Part shown: positions 47,794 through 59,557 of the stretch, one piece after another
Layout: every line of letters starts with the position of its first letter
Position numbering within the stretch: position 1 is the first letter of the stretch
From: Massilia alkalitolerans DSM 17462
Lineage (GTDB): Bacteria; Pseudomonadota; Gammaproteobacteria; Burkholderiales; Burkholderiaceae_D
NCBI RefSeq assembly: GCF_000427785.1
Contig: NZ_ATYR01000025.1
Location: forward strand, 32,371-96,370
Reading direction: 5' to 3'
DNA length: 64,000 nt
The notes under the pieces: model-generated
Told to the model about the DNA's origin: nothing
The model's database searches: none
The model's input: only the letters and a program-made list of their open reading frames with translations
Made by a program: the position numbers and the translations under genes

Positions 47794-48297
47794 TTAGAAC
47801 GGAATGTCGTCGTCCATGTCCGAGAAGTTCGGCGCCGGACGCTGCGGCTGCGGGCGGGCTGCCGGTGCCGGCGGGGCCTGGCGCGGGGCCGGGCGCTGCT
47901 GCGGCTCGTAGCCGCCGCCGTCATCCATGCCGCCGCCCATGCTGTCGCCACCGCCCATGCCCTGGCGGCCGCCCAGCATCTGCATGTTCTCGGCGATGAT
48001 GTCGGTCGCGTAGCGCTCGATACCGTCCTTGTCGGTGTACTTGCGGGTCTGCAGGCGGCCTTCGACGTAGACCGAGGAGCCCTTCTTGAGGTACTGGCCC
48101 ACGATCTCGGCCAGGCGGCCGAAGAACGAGATGCGGTGCCATTCGGTCAGTTCCTTCTGTTCGCCGGTCTGGCGGTCCTTCGACTTGTACGAGGTGGCGA
48201 CCGCGATGTTCGCGATTGCGTCGCCGCTCGGCATGTAGCGGATTTCCGGGTCGCGGCCCAGGTTGCCGACGATAATGACCTTGTTGACTGATGCCAT
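47794..48297 (-). CDS. ssb: Single-stranded DNA-binding protein
   Basis: The 167-residue protein has the OB-fold start MASVNKVIIVGNLGRDPEIR, VEGRLQTRKYTDKDG, a Gly/Pro/Gln-rich linker, and the acidic protein-interaction tip SDMDDDIPF. It coats single-stranded DNA in replication and repair. The longer open frame upstream is not coding; ATG at 48297 gives the standard start. It is divergent from uvrA. Confidence 0.96.
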   Translation of the reverse strand: MASVNKVIIVGNLGRDPEIRYMPSGDAIANIAVATSYKSKDRQTGEQKELTEWHRISFFGRLAEIVGQYLKKGSSVYVEGRLQTRKYTDKDGIERYATDIIAENMQMLGGRQGMGGGDSMGGGMDDGGGYEPQQRPAPRQAPPAPAARPQPQRPAPNFSDMDDDIPF

Positions 48298-48744
48298 GTT
48301 GTTACTCCAATGAGTTTTGTAGAGCCCTGACTCTGCGTGATTTCCAAGCGTCAGGGAACGTAGTGCTGCAGCCAACTATTATGGGGCCGAAAGGCAGAGA
48401 AAAAAAGGAGATTTTGCGTCCTAGCCCACGCGCCCGATTGCGCCAGGTCGAGTGCGGAAATCCCGGGTTTGACCCGCGTCCGAACAAAAATTTTCGGTAT
48501 CTGAACGCTTTGTCATTGAACAGCCGGGGAAACGGCCCACATACGACGAACCCGGCTTTTCGAGGCTTCTGCGTCGGTTCCAGATTGACATGGAAACGTA
48601 TCCCAGCGGCACAAAACCGCTGGATGCATGTACAGCACTTCGAAAAAACAGCTACACTACTAGGTTCTCCCTGATTGGCCCGCTCACCGCGACAGACTTC
48701 GTGCGCCGGCCCCGCAAACTTACAGAAAGCCTTAAAAAAACTTA
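48298..48744. other. Divergent ssb-uvrA control region
   Basis: These 447 bases separate ssb and uvrA, the same gene pair as in E. coli and many other proteobacteria. It contains one LexA-like site (48620-48635) close to uvrA. Open frames in it show no coding character. Confidence 0.6.
48620..48635. promoter_or_regulatory. Candidate LexA box upstream of uvrA
   Basis: CTGGATGCATGTACAG keeps CTG-N10-CAG and differs from the consensus CTGT-N8-ACAG at one base. It lies 110 bases before uvrA. A perfect site exists at dinB in the same window, so the motif fits this genome's LexA. Confidence 0.55.
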
Positions 48745-51594
<2,850 letters not shown>

Positions 51595-51656
51595 GTCGAC
51601 GTTGATATCGTTCGCAGCCGACAGCCGTAAAACCGTCGTACGCGCCACTGGCGCCT

Positions 51657-51760
51657 ACGACTTCCGGCGAAGGCCGGAACCTAGGTCTGCATGCTAACCA
51701 GTAGCTTTCACCGCAGCTGGTACGCAAAGGAATTGGATTCCGGCCTTCGCCGGAATGACG
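51657..51760. repeat. REPIN-like paired inverted repeat, copy 2
   Basis: Left arm about 51657-51690 and right arm about 51731-51760 are inverted copies of the ACGACTTCCGGCGAAGGCCGGAA type module, with a longer spacer than copy 1. It sits after uvrA. Confidence 0.85.
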
Positions 51761-51784
51761 GTTTATAAGCTGGTAGACTAATAA

Positions 51785-51822
51785 AACAGGGGCAGCGCCG
51801 CCAGGCACTGCCCCTGTTCTTT
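51785..51822. terminator. Bidirectional terminator between uvrA and the SYLF gene
   Basis: An 11-bp stem (51785-51795 with 51808-51818) has A residues before it and T residues after it, so it can end transcripts of uvrA and of the convergent gene alike. Confidence 0.85.
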
Positions 51823-51837
51823 TATCGGCGCCGCGAT

Positions 51838-52653
51838 CTATCGGCTGCGCTCCCGTTCGGATTCGGTCTTGGTGTCCTTGCCTGAGGTCGTCCCGCGCGT
51901 TCCGCTGCTGCCCACGGCTGCGGCACCGCTGCCGCTGGACGCATTCGCCAGCGCCTGACGCAGCATGTCGGCCTGCGGATTCTTCACCTTGCCGCTCAGG
52001 ACGTCGCGCGCCGCCACCTGGCGCCGGTAATAGGCCGAGGTCTCGTCTTCGTCGTAGTCGATATCCGTGATGTTGAGGGCCGCGCCGCCGAACAGGCCTT
52101 CGGTGTCGGCCCAGGCCGTAATGTTGCCCCAGCCGGCCGAGCCTTCGCCCTTCTTCGACCAGTCGACCAGCGTCAGGCCGGCGTCGGCCCCCAGCGAGAA
52201 CTTGTTGTTCTGCATGAAGCTGTTGAGGGCTTTCTGGTCGTTGAGCACGAAGGCGATGGCGCCGGCTTCGGCCCCCGCCTGCAGGCCGGCGGTGATACCG
52301 CCCATGTTGTAGAAGGCCGGGTTGCTCCAGGTATTCCCGTTGCGTACCAGGAGCACGCCGGCGCCGCCGCGCGCGCCGACACCCAGGGCCGCTTCGCCAT
52401 ACTTGGGCACGACGAACACGCCCTTCGCGCGCTGCAGCAGTGACTTCATTTCCGGCGTGGCCTGCATCTGGTGCACGACCCGGATGGCACTGTTGACGTG
52501 CTCGTTCGCGTCCTTCATTTCTTCCTTGTGGCGGGCCGTGCCCGGGGTGGCGGCCTCCTTGGCCGGCCCGACCTGGGCGAGGGCGGCCCCGGCCGTTCCA
52601 GCCAGCAGCACGGCAAGAGATGTCGCAACGAGTCGCTTCATGGTCCTGTTCAT
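51838..52653 (-). CDS. SYLF-domain (YSC84-like) lipid-binding protein
   Basis: The 271-residue protein has a signal peptide (SLAVLLAGTAGAALAQ) and the SYLF/YSC84 domain: LLQRAKGVFVVPKYGEAALG, NGNTWSNPAFYNMGGITAG and ALNSFMQNNKFSLGADAGL. SYLF proteins bind phospholipid headgroups; here it should be periplasmic. The C-terminal tail is Ser/Gly/Thr-rich. The first ATG gives a normal signal peptide. Confidence 0.9.
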   Translation of the reverse strand: MNRTMKRLVATSLAVLLAGTAGAALAQVGPAKEAATPGTARHKEEMKDANEHVNSAIRVVHQMQATPEMKSLLQRAKGVFVVPKYGEAALGVGARGGAGVLLVRNGNTWSNPAFYNMGGITAGLQAGAEAGAIAFVLNDQKALNSFMQNNKFSLGADAGLTLVDWSKKGEGSAGWGNITAWADTEGLFGGAALNITDIDYDEDETSAYYRRQVAARDVLSGKVKNPQADMLRQALANASSGSGAAAVGSSGTRGTTSGKDTKTESERERSR

Positions 52654-52770
52654 GATCTCTTCTCCCTACGATGGCGTTGAATGAGCGGATAGCCTAAACC
52701 CCGCACCGATCGGGTAGCGCCACTTTGAGTGCGCGAAAAGGGCTGCAGGAATGATCAGGAAAGCGCAATA

Positions 52771-52797
52771 AAAAAGGACAGGCCTCGGCCTGTCCTT
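52771..52797 (-). terminator. Rho-independent terminator of pckG
   Basis: An 11-bp stem (52774-52784 with 52787-52797) with a two-base loop has a T-run after it on the minus strand. It lies 26 bases after the pckG stop. Confidence 0.88.
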
Positions 52798-52822
52798 CGG
52801 TGTTACCGCATTGCTGCGTTGC

Positions 52823-54685
52823 TTATGCAGCCAGCTGCTTCTCCAGCTTGGCCTTGGTGTCCACCAGCTCTTGCGGCAGGTGGTAGGCCAGCTTTTCGAA
52901 CAGCTCGCTGTGCAGCTTCAGCTCCTCGTTCCAGGCGTCCTTGTCGATCGAGGTGATCTGGGTGAACTGCTGCTCGGTGAAGTCCACGCCTTCCCAGTTC
53001 AGGTCGCCGTAGTTCGGCGAAGTGCCGAACAGGTGCTGCTGGCCGCCCTGGGCGCCGCCTTCCGCGCGGTCCAGGATCCACTTCAGCACGCGCATGTTAT
53101 CGCCGTAGCCCGGCCACACGAAGCCGCCGTTCTCGTCGGTGCGGAACCAGTTGACGCAGAAGATCTTCGGCGCGCTGCCCTGCGCTTCAATTTTCTTGCC
53201 GAGGTTCAGCCAGTGCTGGAAGTAGTCGCTCATGTTGTAGCCCATGAACGGCAGCATCGCGAACGGATCGCGGCGCACCACGCCCATCTGGCCGGCGGCG
53301 GCGGCGGTGGTTTCCGAGCCCATGGTGGCGGCCATGTAGACGCCTTCCACCCAGTTGTTGGCTTCGGTCACCAGCGGCACGGTGGTCGAGCGGCGGCCGC
53401 CGAAGATGAAGGCCGAGATCGGCACGCCGGCCGGGTCGTCCCAGGCGGCGTCGATCACCGGGTTCTGGGTGGCGGCGACGGTGAAGCGTGCGTTCGGGTG
53501 GGCGGCCTTGGTGCCGGACGCCGGGGTCCAGTCCTTGCCCTGCCAGTCGATCAGGTGATCCGGCGCCTGCTTGCTCATGCCTTCCCACCACACGTCGCCG
53601 TCATCGGTCAGCGCCACGTTGGTGAAGATGACGTTCTCGCGCAGCGAGGCCATGCAGTTCGGGTTGGTCTTGTCGTTGGTGCCCGGGGCCACGCCGAAGT
53701 AGCCGGCTTCCGGGTTGATGGCGTACAGCTTGCCGTCCGCGCCCGGCTTGATCCAGGCGATGTCGTCGCCGATGGTGGTGACCTTCCAGCCGTCGAAGGC
53801 CTTCGGCGGGATCAGCATGGCGAAGTTGGTCTTGCCGCAGGCCGACGGGAAGGCGGCCGCGACGTATTTCTTGTCGCCTTGCGGCGACTCGACGCCCAGG
53901 ATCAGCATGTGCTCGGCCAGCCAGCCGGTGCCACCCGCTTGCGCTTCCTGGTAGCCCATGTTGGAGGCGATGCGCAGTGCGAAGCACTTCTTGCCCAGCA
54001 GCGCGTTGCCGCCGTAGCCTGAACCGAAGGACCAGATCTCGCGGGTTTCCGGGTAGTGGACGATGTACTTGGTGGCGTTGCACGGCCACGGCACGTCTTT
54101 CTGGCCGGCGGCCAGCGGCATGCCGACGGTATGCACGCAGGGCACGAACTCGCCGTCTGCGCCCAGCACGTCGAACACGGCCTTGCCCATGCGCGTCATG
54201 ATGCGCATGTTGACGGCGACGTAAGGCGAGTCGGACAGTTCGACGCCGATGTGGGCGATCGGCGAGCCCAGCGGGCCCATCGAGAACGGCACCACGTACA
54301 GCGTGCGGCCGGCCATGCAGCCGTCGAACAGGCCGTTCAGGGTGCGGCGCATCTCGGCCGGGTCCATCCAGTTGTTGGTCGGGCCCGCCTGTTCGCGGGT
54401 GCTTGAACAGATGTAGGTGCGGTCTTCGACGCGGGCGACGTCCGACGGGTCGGACCAGGCCAGATAGGAATTCGGACGCTTCGCCGGGTTCAGCTTCTTC
54501 ATCGTACCGGCTTCGACCATCTGCGCGCACAGGCGGTCGTACTCTTCTTCAGAGCCGTCGCACCAGTAGATGCTGTCAGGCTTCGTCAGGGCGGCGATGT
54601 CCGCGACCCAGTTGATGAGCTTTTGGTGTTTGACGTGAGCAGGAACGTTCAGTGCGGCGACGCCGCCCATCACGGGCTGGTTCAT
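52823..54685 (-). CDS. pckG: Phosphoenolpyruvate carboxykinase (GTP)
   Basis: The enzyme converts oxaloacetate and GTP to phosphoenolpyruvate, the entry to gluconeogenesis. The 620-residue protein has the GTP-type motifs: P-loop AFPSACGKTNFAM (about 280), the Mn and oxaloacetate site WGVDIRR-like FSMGPLGSPIAHIG, and the guanine site RDPFAMLPFMGYNM. GGAGG lies upstream of the ATG at 54685 (MNQPVMGG), preferred to an in-frame one six codons earlier. Confidence 0.95.
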   Translation of the reverse strand: MNQPVMGGVAALNVPAHVKHQKLINWVADIAALTKPDSIYWCDGSEEEYDRLCAQMVEAGTMKKLNPAKRPNSYLAWSDPSDVARVEDRTYICSSTREQAGPTNNWMDPAEMRRTLNGLFDGCMAGRTLYVVPFSMGPLGSPIAHIGVELSDSPYVAVNMRIMTRMGKAVFDVLGADGEFVPCVHTVGMPLAAGQKDVPWPCNATKYIVHYPETREIWSFGSGYGGNALLGKKCFALRIASNMGYQEAQAGGTGWLAEHMLILGVESPQGDKKYVAAAFPSACGKTNFAMLIPPKAFDGWKVTTIGDDIAWIKPGADGKLYAINPEAGYFGVAPGTNDKTNPNCMASLRENVIFTNVALTDDGDVWWEGMSKQAPDHLIDWQGKDWTPASGTKAAHPNARFTVAATQNPVIDAAWDDPAGVPISAFIFGGRRSTTVPLVTEANNWVEGVYMAATMGSETTAAAAGQMGVVRRDPFAMLPFMGYNMSDYFQHWLNLGKKIEAQGSAPKIFCVNWFRTDENGGFVWPGYGDNMRVLKWILDRAEGGAQGGQQHLFGTSPNYGDLNWEGVDFTEQQFTQITSIDKDAWNEELKLHSELFEKLAYHLPQELVDTKAKLEKQLAA

Positions 54686-55016
54686 AGATACCTCCAATGC
54701 CAATTAAGAATACTGTCGTGGCAGGATCATCCGTCTGGCCGTGCCTTAAAATGGCGATCCGCTCCAGCGGAGCGCGGCGTTTACGGCGGTCGTGTCGACG
54801 GCCTCATAAGGGGGAAGCCGAAGCGGTGCTGCCGGGTCCGGCACAAGCGTGTCAAACCCTCAAGAATTGGCCGATTGTACACCCGCAAAACCCGATTCAC
54901 GCTCATCTACTACAAAAAAGTAGCCAAAAATGACCGAGTAATGTAGTAGGCTATTCGGAGGCTTTTTGGAAGCTGTTATTTCGCTACGTGATCGAACTTA
55001 TTTGAAAGCAACTTTT
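54686..55016. other. Control region between pckG and the 2-hydroxyacid dehydrogenase
   Basis: The 331 bases have the pckG promoter on the left and an AT-rich part before the dehydrogenase. An inverted pair CTACTAC (54907-54913) and GTAGTAG (54943-54949), plus an extra GTAGCC/GGCTA pair between them, is a candidate operator. No coding frame. Confidence 0.45.
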
Positions 55017-56009
55017 ATGCGAATAGCTGTTTTGGACGATTATCAGGACGCCGTGCGCGGCCTGCAATGCTTCCGCCTGCTCGACGGACATGAGGTAAAG
55101 GTGTTTACGCATGGGGCGCGCGGACTCGGCCAACTGGCCGCGCGGCTGGCGCCTTTCGATGCGCTGGTGCTCATCCGCGAGCGCACCGCCTTCCCTGCCG
55201 CGCTGCTGGCCCGGCTGCCGAACCTGAAGCTGATTTCGCAGACCGGCAAGGTCAGCGGCCATATCGACGTGGCGGCGGCGACCGGACACGGCATTGCGAT
55301 CGCCGAGGGCATCGGCTCGCCGGTGGCCCCGTCCGAACTGACCTGGGCCCTGATCATGGCGGCCAGCCGCAAGATCGTGCCGTATGCGAGCAACCTGAAG
55401 GACGGCCTGTGGCAGACAGCCTCGATCAATCCGGTGCTCAACGGGCTGGGGCGTTCGCTGCGCGGGCGCACGCTGGCGATCTGGGGCTACGGCAAGATCG
55501 GCCAGCTGGTGGCCGGCTATGCGCGCGCCTTCGGCATGCGCGTACTGGTGTGGGGCAGCGAAGGCAGCCGGCAGAAGGCGCTGGCCGACGGTTTCGAGGC
55601 GGCGGCCTCGCGCGAGGCCCTGTTCGCGCAGGCGGACGTGCTCACGCTGCACCTGCGCCTGGGCGAGGCCACGCGCGGCATCGTCAAGGCCGAGGATTTT
55701 GCACGCATGAAGCCGGATGCGCTGTTCGTCAACACCAGCCGCGCGGAACTGGTCGAGGACGGGGCGCTGGAGCAGGCGCTGCGGGCCGGGCGGCCAGGGC
55801 ACGCGGCGCTGGACGTGTTCAGCAACGAACCGCTGCGGCCGGATTCGCCGCTGTTGCGCATCCCGACGGTGCTGGCCACGCCGCACCTGGGATATGTGGA
55901 GCAGGACAGTTACGAGATCTATTTCCAGACCGCGCTCGAGAACATCGTGCGGTTTGCGGCGGGACAGCCGGATAATATTTTGAACCCGGAGGCGCTGGGG
56001 AAGCGGTGA
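55017..56009 (+). CDS. D-isomer 2-hydroxyacid dehydrogenase
   Basis: The 330-residue protein has the NAD-binding Rossmann motif AIWGYGKIGQLVAGYARAFG, the catalytic region LTLHLRLGEATRGIVKAEDF, VNTSRAELVEDGALEQAL and the His in TPHLGYVE. Family members act on D-lactate, phosphoglycerate or glyoxylate; the start MRIAVLDDYQDAV is like the phosphoglycerate dehydrogenase-like group. ATG at 55017 is chosen over one 17 codons earlier that lacks similarity. Single gene. Confidence 0.92.
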   Translation: MRIAVLDDYQDAVRGLQCFRLLDGHEVKVFTHGARGLGQLAARLAPFDALVLIRERTAFPAALLARLPNLKLISQTGKVSGHIDVAAATGHGIAIAEGIGSPVAPSELTWALIMAASRKIVPYASNLKDGLWQTASINPVLNGLGRSLRGRTLAIWGYGKIGQLVAGYARAFGMRVLVWGSEGSRQKALADGFEAAASREALFAQADVLTLHLRLGEATRGIVKAEDFARMKPDALFVNTSRAELVEDGALEQALRAGRPGHAALDVFSNEPLRPDSPLLRIPTVLATPHLGYVEQDSYEIYFQTALENIVRFAAGQPDNILNPEALGKR

Positions 56010-56030
56010 GGTTAGCGGTTTCGGATAGGA

Positions 56031-56146
56031 AATTAGGCTCCGGCCTACGCCGGAGCGACGGCTTCCAGGCTAACGGAGAATACCAGCAGCGCCATTCGTC
56101 ACCGTCAGCAATAGCACGTCGCTCCGGCGAAGGCCGGAGCCCAATT
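56031..56146. repeat. REPIN-like paired inverted repeat, copy 3
   Basis: The arms AATTAGGCTCCGGCCTACGC... (56031-56060) and its inverted partner (56117-56146) match over about 30 bases; the core is TCCGGC/GCCGGA as in the other copies, but with an extra AATTnGGCTCC edge. It lies between the dehydrogenase stop and a minus-strand gene. Confidence 0.85.
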
Positions 56147-56191
56147 CTGCAGCGCAGTGAGAACAAAACCGAGCGCAGCGAGCAGCACCAA

Positions 56192-56950
56192 TCAGCGCAG
56201 CTCCGGCTCTCCGGTAATCAGATTCACCTTCCGCACCGGCATCACATGCGTGCCGGTCCACAAGCCCGCCCAACCCGGCGGCCAGCCGATCTGCGGTCCC
56301 GCATACGGCTGCAGCCCCGCCCGCACCGGCACCACCGGCACCGGCGGCGCGTCGATCAGCTTGCCGCCGCTTGGGCGCTCCATGTTCAGGCTGTACATGT
56401 ACCCGGGCAAGAGCAGCTCGCAGACCTGCGCGAACCAGGCCGTGTGGTCCTCGTCGCGCCCCAGCGCCTGCGCCAGCCCTTGCGGATCGAACTTCGCCAG
56501 CGCATGGATCAGCTCATCAGTGCTCGCGCCCGGCGAATCGCCCCAGCCCATCACGGGATTGTTGTTGTAGTCCGCGCCCGAGCCGTACCAGCCTTCGCGC
56601 CAGGTGCGCTGCATCCAGTTGCGCGGGCCGGTGAACAAATGCCAGCGCCAGTGCAGGCCGGAAGGTTTGGGCCAGGAGTACAGGTACAGCTTCTGGTAGC
56701 CCGCCTCGTGCAGCGCGCGCACCACTTCCATCAGGCGCGCATGCGGCATGCGGTCCGGCGGGGCACGGCGGAACAGGATCGGCTCGCCATCCGCGTGCTG
56801 CACCTCGTCGCTCGACAGATTCAGGTCGAGCGTGCGCTGCTCGCTGCCGAAGCGCGCCGAGATCCAGCCGGTCAGCAGGTTGACGTGGGTGATCACGCCA
56901 TAGCCTCGATGGCGGTGAAAAATGACGGTGCCCGGTGCGACGGCTTTCAT
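56192..56950 (-). CDS. Conserved hypothetical protein
   Basis: The 252-residue protein is cytoplasmic in appearance. It begins with a small beta-rich part (PGTVIFHRHRGYGVITHVN, like a CarD/TRCF-type SH3 barrel, an impression only) and continues with a Trp-rich region (SGLHWRWHLFTGPRNWMQRT, REGWYGSGADYNNN). The ATG at 56950 (MKAVAPGTV) is preferred to one 16 codons earlier. I do not recognise the family; no operon partner. Confidence 0.7.
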   Translation of the reverse strand: MKAVAPGTVIFHRHRGYGVITHVNLLTGWISARFGSEQRTLDLNLSSDEVQHADGEPILFRRAPPDRMPHARLMEVVRALHEAGYQKLYLYSWPKPSGLHWRWHLFTGPRNWMQRTWREGWYGSGADYNNNPVMGWGDSPGASTDELIHALAKFDPQGLAQALGRDEDHTAWFAQVCELLLPGYMYSLNMERPSGGKLIDAPPVPVVPVRAGLQPYAGPQIGWPPGWAGLWTGTHVMPVRKVNLITGEPELR

Positions 56951-57090
56951 GGGAGTAACTGGGAGAGAAATAGGAAGAAGATGGGTGAGTCTACTCATCC
57001 GATCCTGAAGATTCTAGCGCAGTCACAGTCAGATACACTACCGTTTGCGGCTATCATTACCCACCTTTTTCTGCACGTGGACAAACCAAC

Positions 57091-57576
57091 ATGACTTTGC
57101 GAATCATCGCTACCGGCGGCACTTTCGATAAACACTACAACGAACTGAACGGCGTGCTCGGCTTTGCCGAAAGCCACCTGCCGGCCGTGATCGCGCGCTC
57201 GCGCATGACCGTGCCATGCGAGCTGGAAGTGCTGCCGCTGCTCGATTCGCTCGACATGCAGGACCCGGATCGCCAGCGCGTGCTGGCCTCCTGCCAGGCG
57301 GCAAAAGAAAAAGCCATCGTCATCATCCACGGCACCGATACCATGCGCGAAACCGCGGCCGTGCTCGGTGCAGCCAGCCTCGGCCAGACCATCGTGCTGA
57401 CCGGCGCCATGATCCCCTATGAGATCGCCAACTCGGACGCCCTGTTCAACCTCGGCTTCGCCTGCGGCGTCGCGCAAACGCTGCCGGCCGGCGTCTACGT
57501 GGCCATGAACGGCCAGGTGTTCCCATGGGATAACGTCACCAAGAACCGCGCCGCCGGCGTGTTCCAGCAGCTGTAA
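57091..57576 (+). CDS. Asparaginase-like protein, N-terminal domain only
   Basis: The 161-residue product has the start of L-asparaginases: RIIATGGTFDKHYNELNG with the first threonine of the active site, and IHGTDTMRETAAVLG with the second (Thr-Asp pair). Normal asparaginases are about 330 residues; the C-terminal domain is missing, and the sequence ends cleanly (NRAAGVFQQL). Small proteins annotated as asparaginase-domain proteins exist in beta-proteobacteria, so this may be complete. Activity uncertain. Confidence 0.85.
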   Translation: MTLRIIATGGTFDKHYNELNGVLGFAESHLPAVIARSRMTVPCELEVLPLLDSLDMQDPDRQRVLASCQAAKEKAIVIIHGTDTMRETAAVLGAASLGQTIVLTGAMIPYEIANSDALFNLGFACGVAQTLPAGVYVAMNGQVFPWDNVTKNRAAGVFQQL

Positions 57577-57752
57577 CTCACAAAACCTTCAGGGCAAGGC
57601 GCACCGCCGCAGTGGCGGACCACGAAGACAGTACGCGTGTACGGCGAGACGGTGCAACGCAGCCATGGAGGTTTTGTTTGCAGGCGCGCGCTGCAACGGC
57701 GCGCGTCTTCCTATACTGCTCTCTCCAAACGAATTTGTCCGAGGAGAGAGCA

Positions 57753-59366
57753 ATGAACGAGCAGCGTCCTATCCTGACCACGCGCCAGGGCCATCCGGTC
57801 CGCGACAACCAGTCGCTGCGCTCGGTGGGCGAACGTGGTCCGGCCACGCTCGAGAATTACCAGTTCATCGAAAAGATCACCCACTTCGACCGCGAGCGCA
57901 TTCCGGAGCGCGTGGTGCATGCACGCGGCACCGGCGCCCACGGCTACTTCGAGCCCTACGGCACCATCGGCGGCGAGCCGGCCAGCAAGTACACGCGTGC
58001 CCGCGTGCTCAACGAACTCGGCGTTCAGACCCCGATCTTCGTGCGCTTCTCGACCGTGATCGGCGCCAAGGAGTCGCCCGAGACCGCGCGCGACCCGCGC
58101 GGCTTCGCCATCAAGTTCAAGACCGTGGACGGCAACTGGGACCTGGTGGGCAACAACCTGAAGGTCTTCTTCATCCGCGACGCGATCAAGTTCCCGGACA
58201 TGATCCACGCCTTCAAGCCCGACCCGGTCACCAACCAGCAGGAGCCGTGGCGCTTCTACGACTTCATCTGCAGCCATCCGGAAGCGCTGCACATGATTAC
58301 CTGGGTCAAGAGCCCGTGGGGCATCCCGGCCAGCTACCGCGAGATGGAAGGCTCGGGCGTGAACACCTACAAGTTCGTCAACGACCAGGGCGTGGCCCAC
58401 CTGGTGAAGTTCCACTTCCAGCCCAAGCAGGGCGTGCGCAACCTCACGGCGCAACAGGCCGCCGAAATCCAGGCCCACGACACCAGCCATGCCACGCGCG
58501 ACCTGTACGAGGCGATCGAGCGCGGCGAGTTCCCGGAATGGGAATTCTGCGTGCAGATCATGAGCGACAGCGAGCATCCGGAACTCGACTTCGACCCGCT
58601 CGACGACACCAAGCGCTGGCCGGAAGACCAGTTCCCGCTGCTGCCGCTGGGCCGCATCGTGCTGAACAAGAACCCCGATAACGTATTCGCCGAGACCGAG
58701 CAGGCGGCCTTCGGCACCGGGGTGCTGGTGGACGGCATCGACTTCTCGGACGACAAGATGCTGCAGGGCCGCACCCTGTCCTATTCCGACACCCAGCGCT
58801 ACCGGGTGGGCCCGAACTACCTGCAGCTGCCGATCAACCAGCCCCAGGAAGGCGCGGCGGCGCGCACCAACCAGCGCGACGGCCAGATGACCTATTACGT
58901 GGATGGCCGCGGCCAGGACAAGCACATCAACTACGAGCCGAGCCTGATGGGCGGCTACAGCGAAGCGCCGAAGCCGGAGAAGGAATACAACCAGTACGTG
59001 GAGGGCCACCTGGGCCGCTACCAGACCACCCGCACGATGGACGACTACGCGCAGGCCGGCGCGCGCTACCGCACGTTCGAGGACTGGGAGCGTGACGACC
59101 TGGTCAACAACGTGGGTGGCGACCTCAAGAAATGCCCGGCGCCGATCCAGCTGCGCATGGTATGGCACCTGTGGCACTGCGACGAGGATTACGGCCGCCG
59201 CGTGGCCGAGGTGGCGGGCGTCGACCTGGAACAGGCCAAGGCCTTGCCGCCGCTGCCGGGCAAGCCGGCGCCGCACCAGAACCGGTCGGGGCCGACCTAC
59301 TCGAGCGGCAAGCCGGAACAGGGGGATGAGCCGTCGACCAGCGAGGAGATGGCGGGGGCGAAGTGA
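57753..59366 (+). CDS. Catalase (haem, KatA/KatE-like)
   Basis: The 537-residue enzyme destroys hydrogen peroxide. The distal His is in RVVHARGTGAHGYF (about 55), the Asn in VRDAIKFPDMIHAFKP-type segment, and the haem-ligand Tyr in LSYSDTQRYRVGPNY (about 345). The start follows GAGGAGAGAG. A TATACT at 57713 may be its -10 element. C-terminal residues after 500 are low complexity. Single gene. Confidence 0.95.
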   Translation: MNEQRPILTTRQGHPVRDNQSLRSVGERGPATLENYQFIEKITHFDRERIPERVVHARGTGAHGYFEPYGTIGGEPASKYTRARVLNELGVQTPIFVRFSTVIGAKESPETARDPRGFAIKFKTVDGNWDLVGNNLKVFFIRDAIKFPDMIHAFKPDPVTNQQEPWRFYDFICSHPEALHMITWVKSPWGIPASYREMEGSGVNTYKFVNDQGVAHLVKFHFQPKQGVRNLTAQQAAEIQAHDTSHATRDLYEAIERGEFPEWEFCVQIMSDSEHPELDFDPLDDTKRWPEDQFPLLPLGRIVLNKNPDNVFAETEQAAFGTGVLVDGIDFSDDKMLQGRTLSYSDTQRYRVGPNYLQLPINQPQEGAAARTNQRDGQMTYYVDGRGQDKHINYEPSLMGGYSEAPKPEKEYNQYVEGHLGRYQTTRTMDDYAQAGARYRTFEDWERDDLVNNVGGDLKKCPAPIQLRMVWHLWHCDEDYGRRVAEVAGVDLEQAKALPPLPGKPAPHQNRSGPTYSSGKPEQGDEPSTSEEMAGAK

Positions 59367-59430
59367 GGGAAAGTGGCAGTTCAGGAACGCTTGAACTGCC
59401 ACGACAATGTTGTTCCCCGCTACTTCAGCA

Positions 59431-59518
59431 CGTCATCCCGGCGAAGGCCGGGATCCAATTTTGCATGCGTTCCGATAACGCAAACAGAACTTGGGTTCCG
59501 GCCTTCGCCGGAACGACG
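59431..59518. repeat. REPIN-like paired inverted repeat, copy 4
   Basis: Left arm CGTCATCCCGGCGAAGGCCG (59431 on) and its inverted partner ending at 59518 surround a 35-base spacer. It lies between the catalase and rdgC stops. Confidence 0.85.
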
Positions 59519-59557
59519 TGCATGGGCTAGCGCAAATAGCGAGCGTTAGTGGCCTGC

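Noticed and set aside
57711..59402. 563-residue minus-strand open frame opposite catalase
   Set aside because: Shadow of the catalase gene; no recognisable features.
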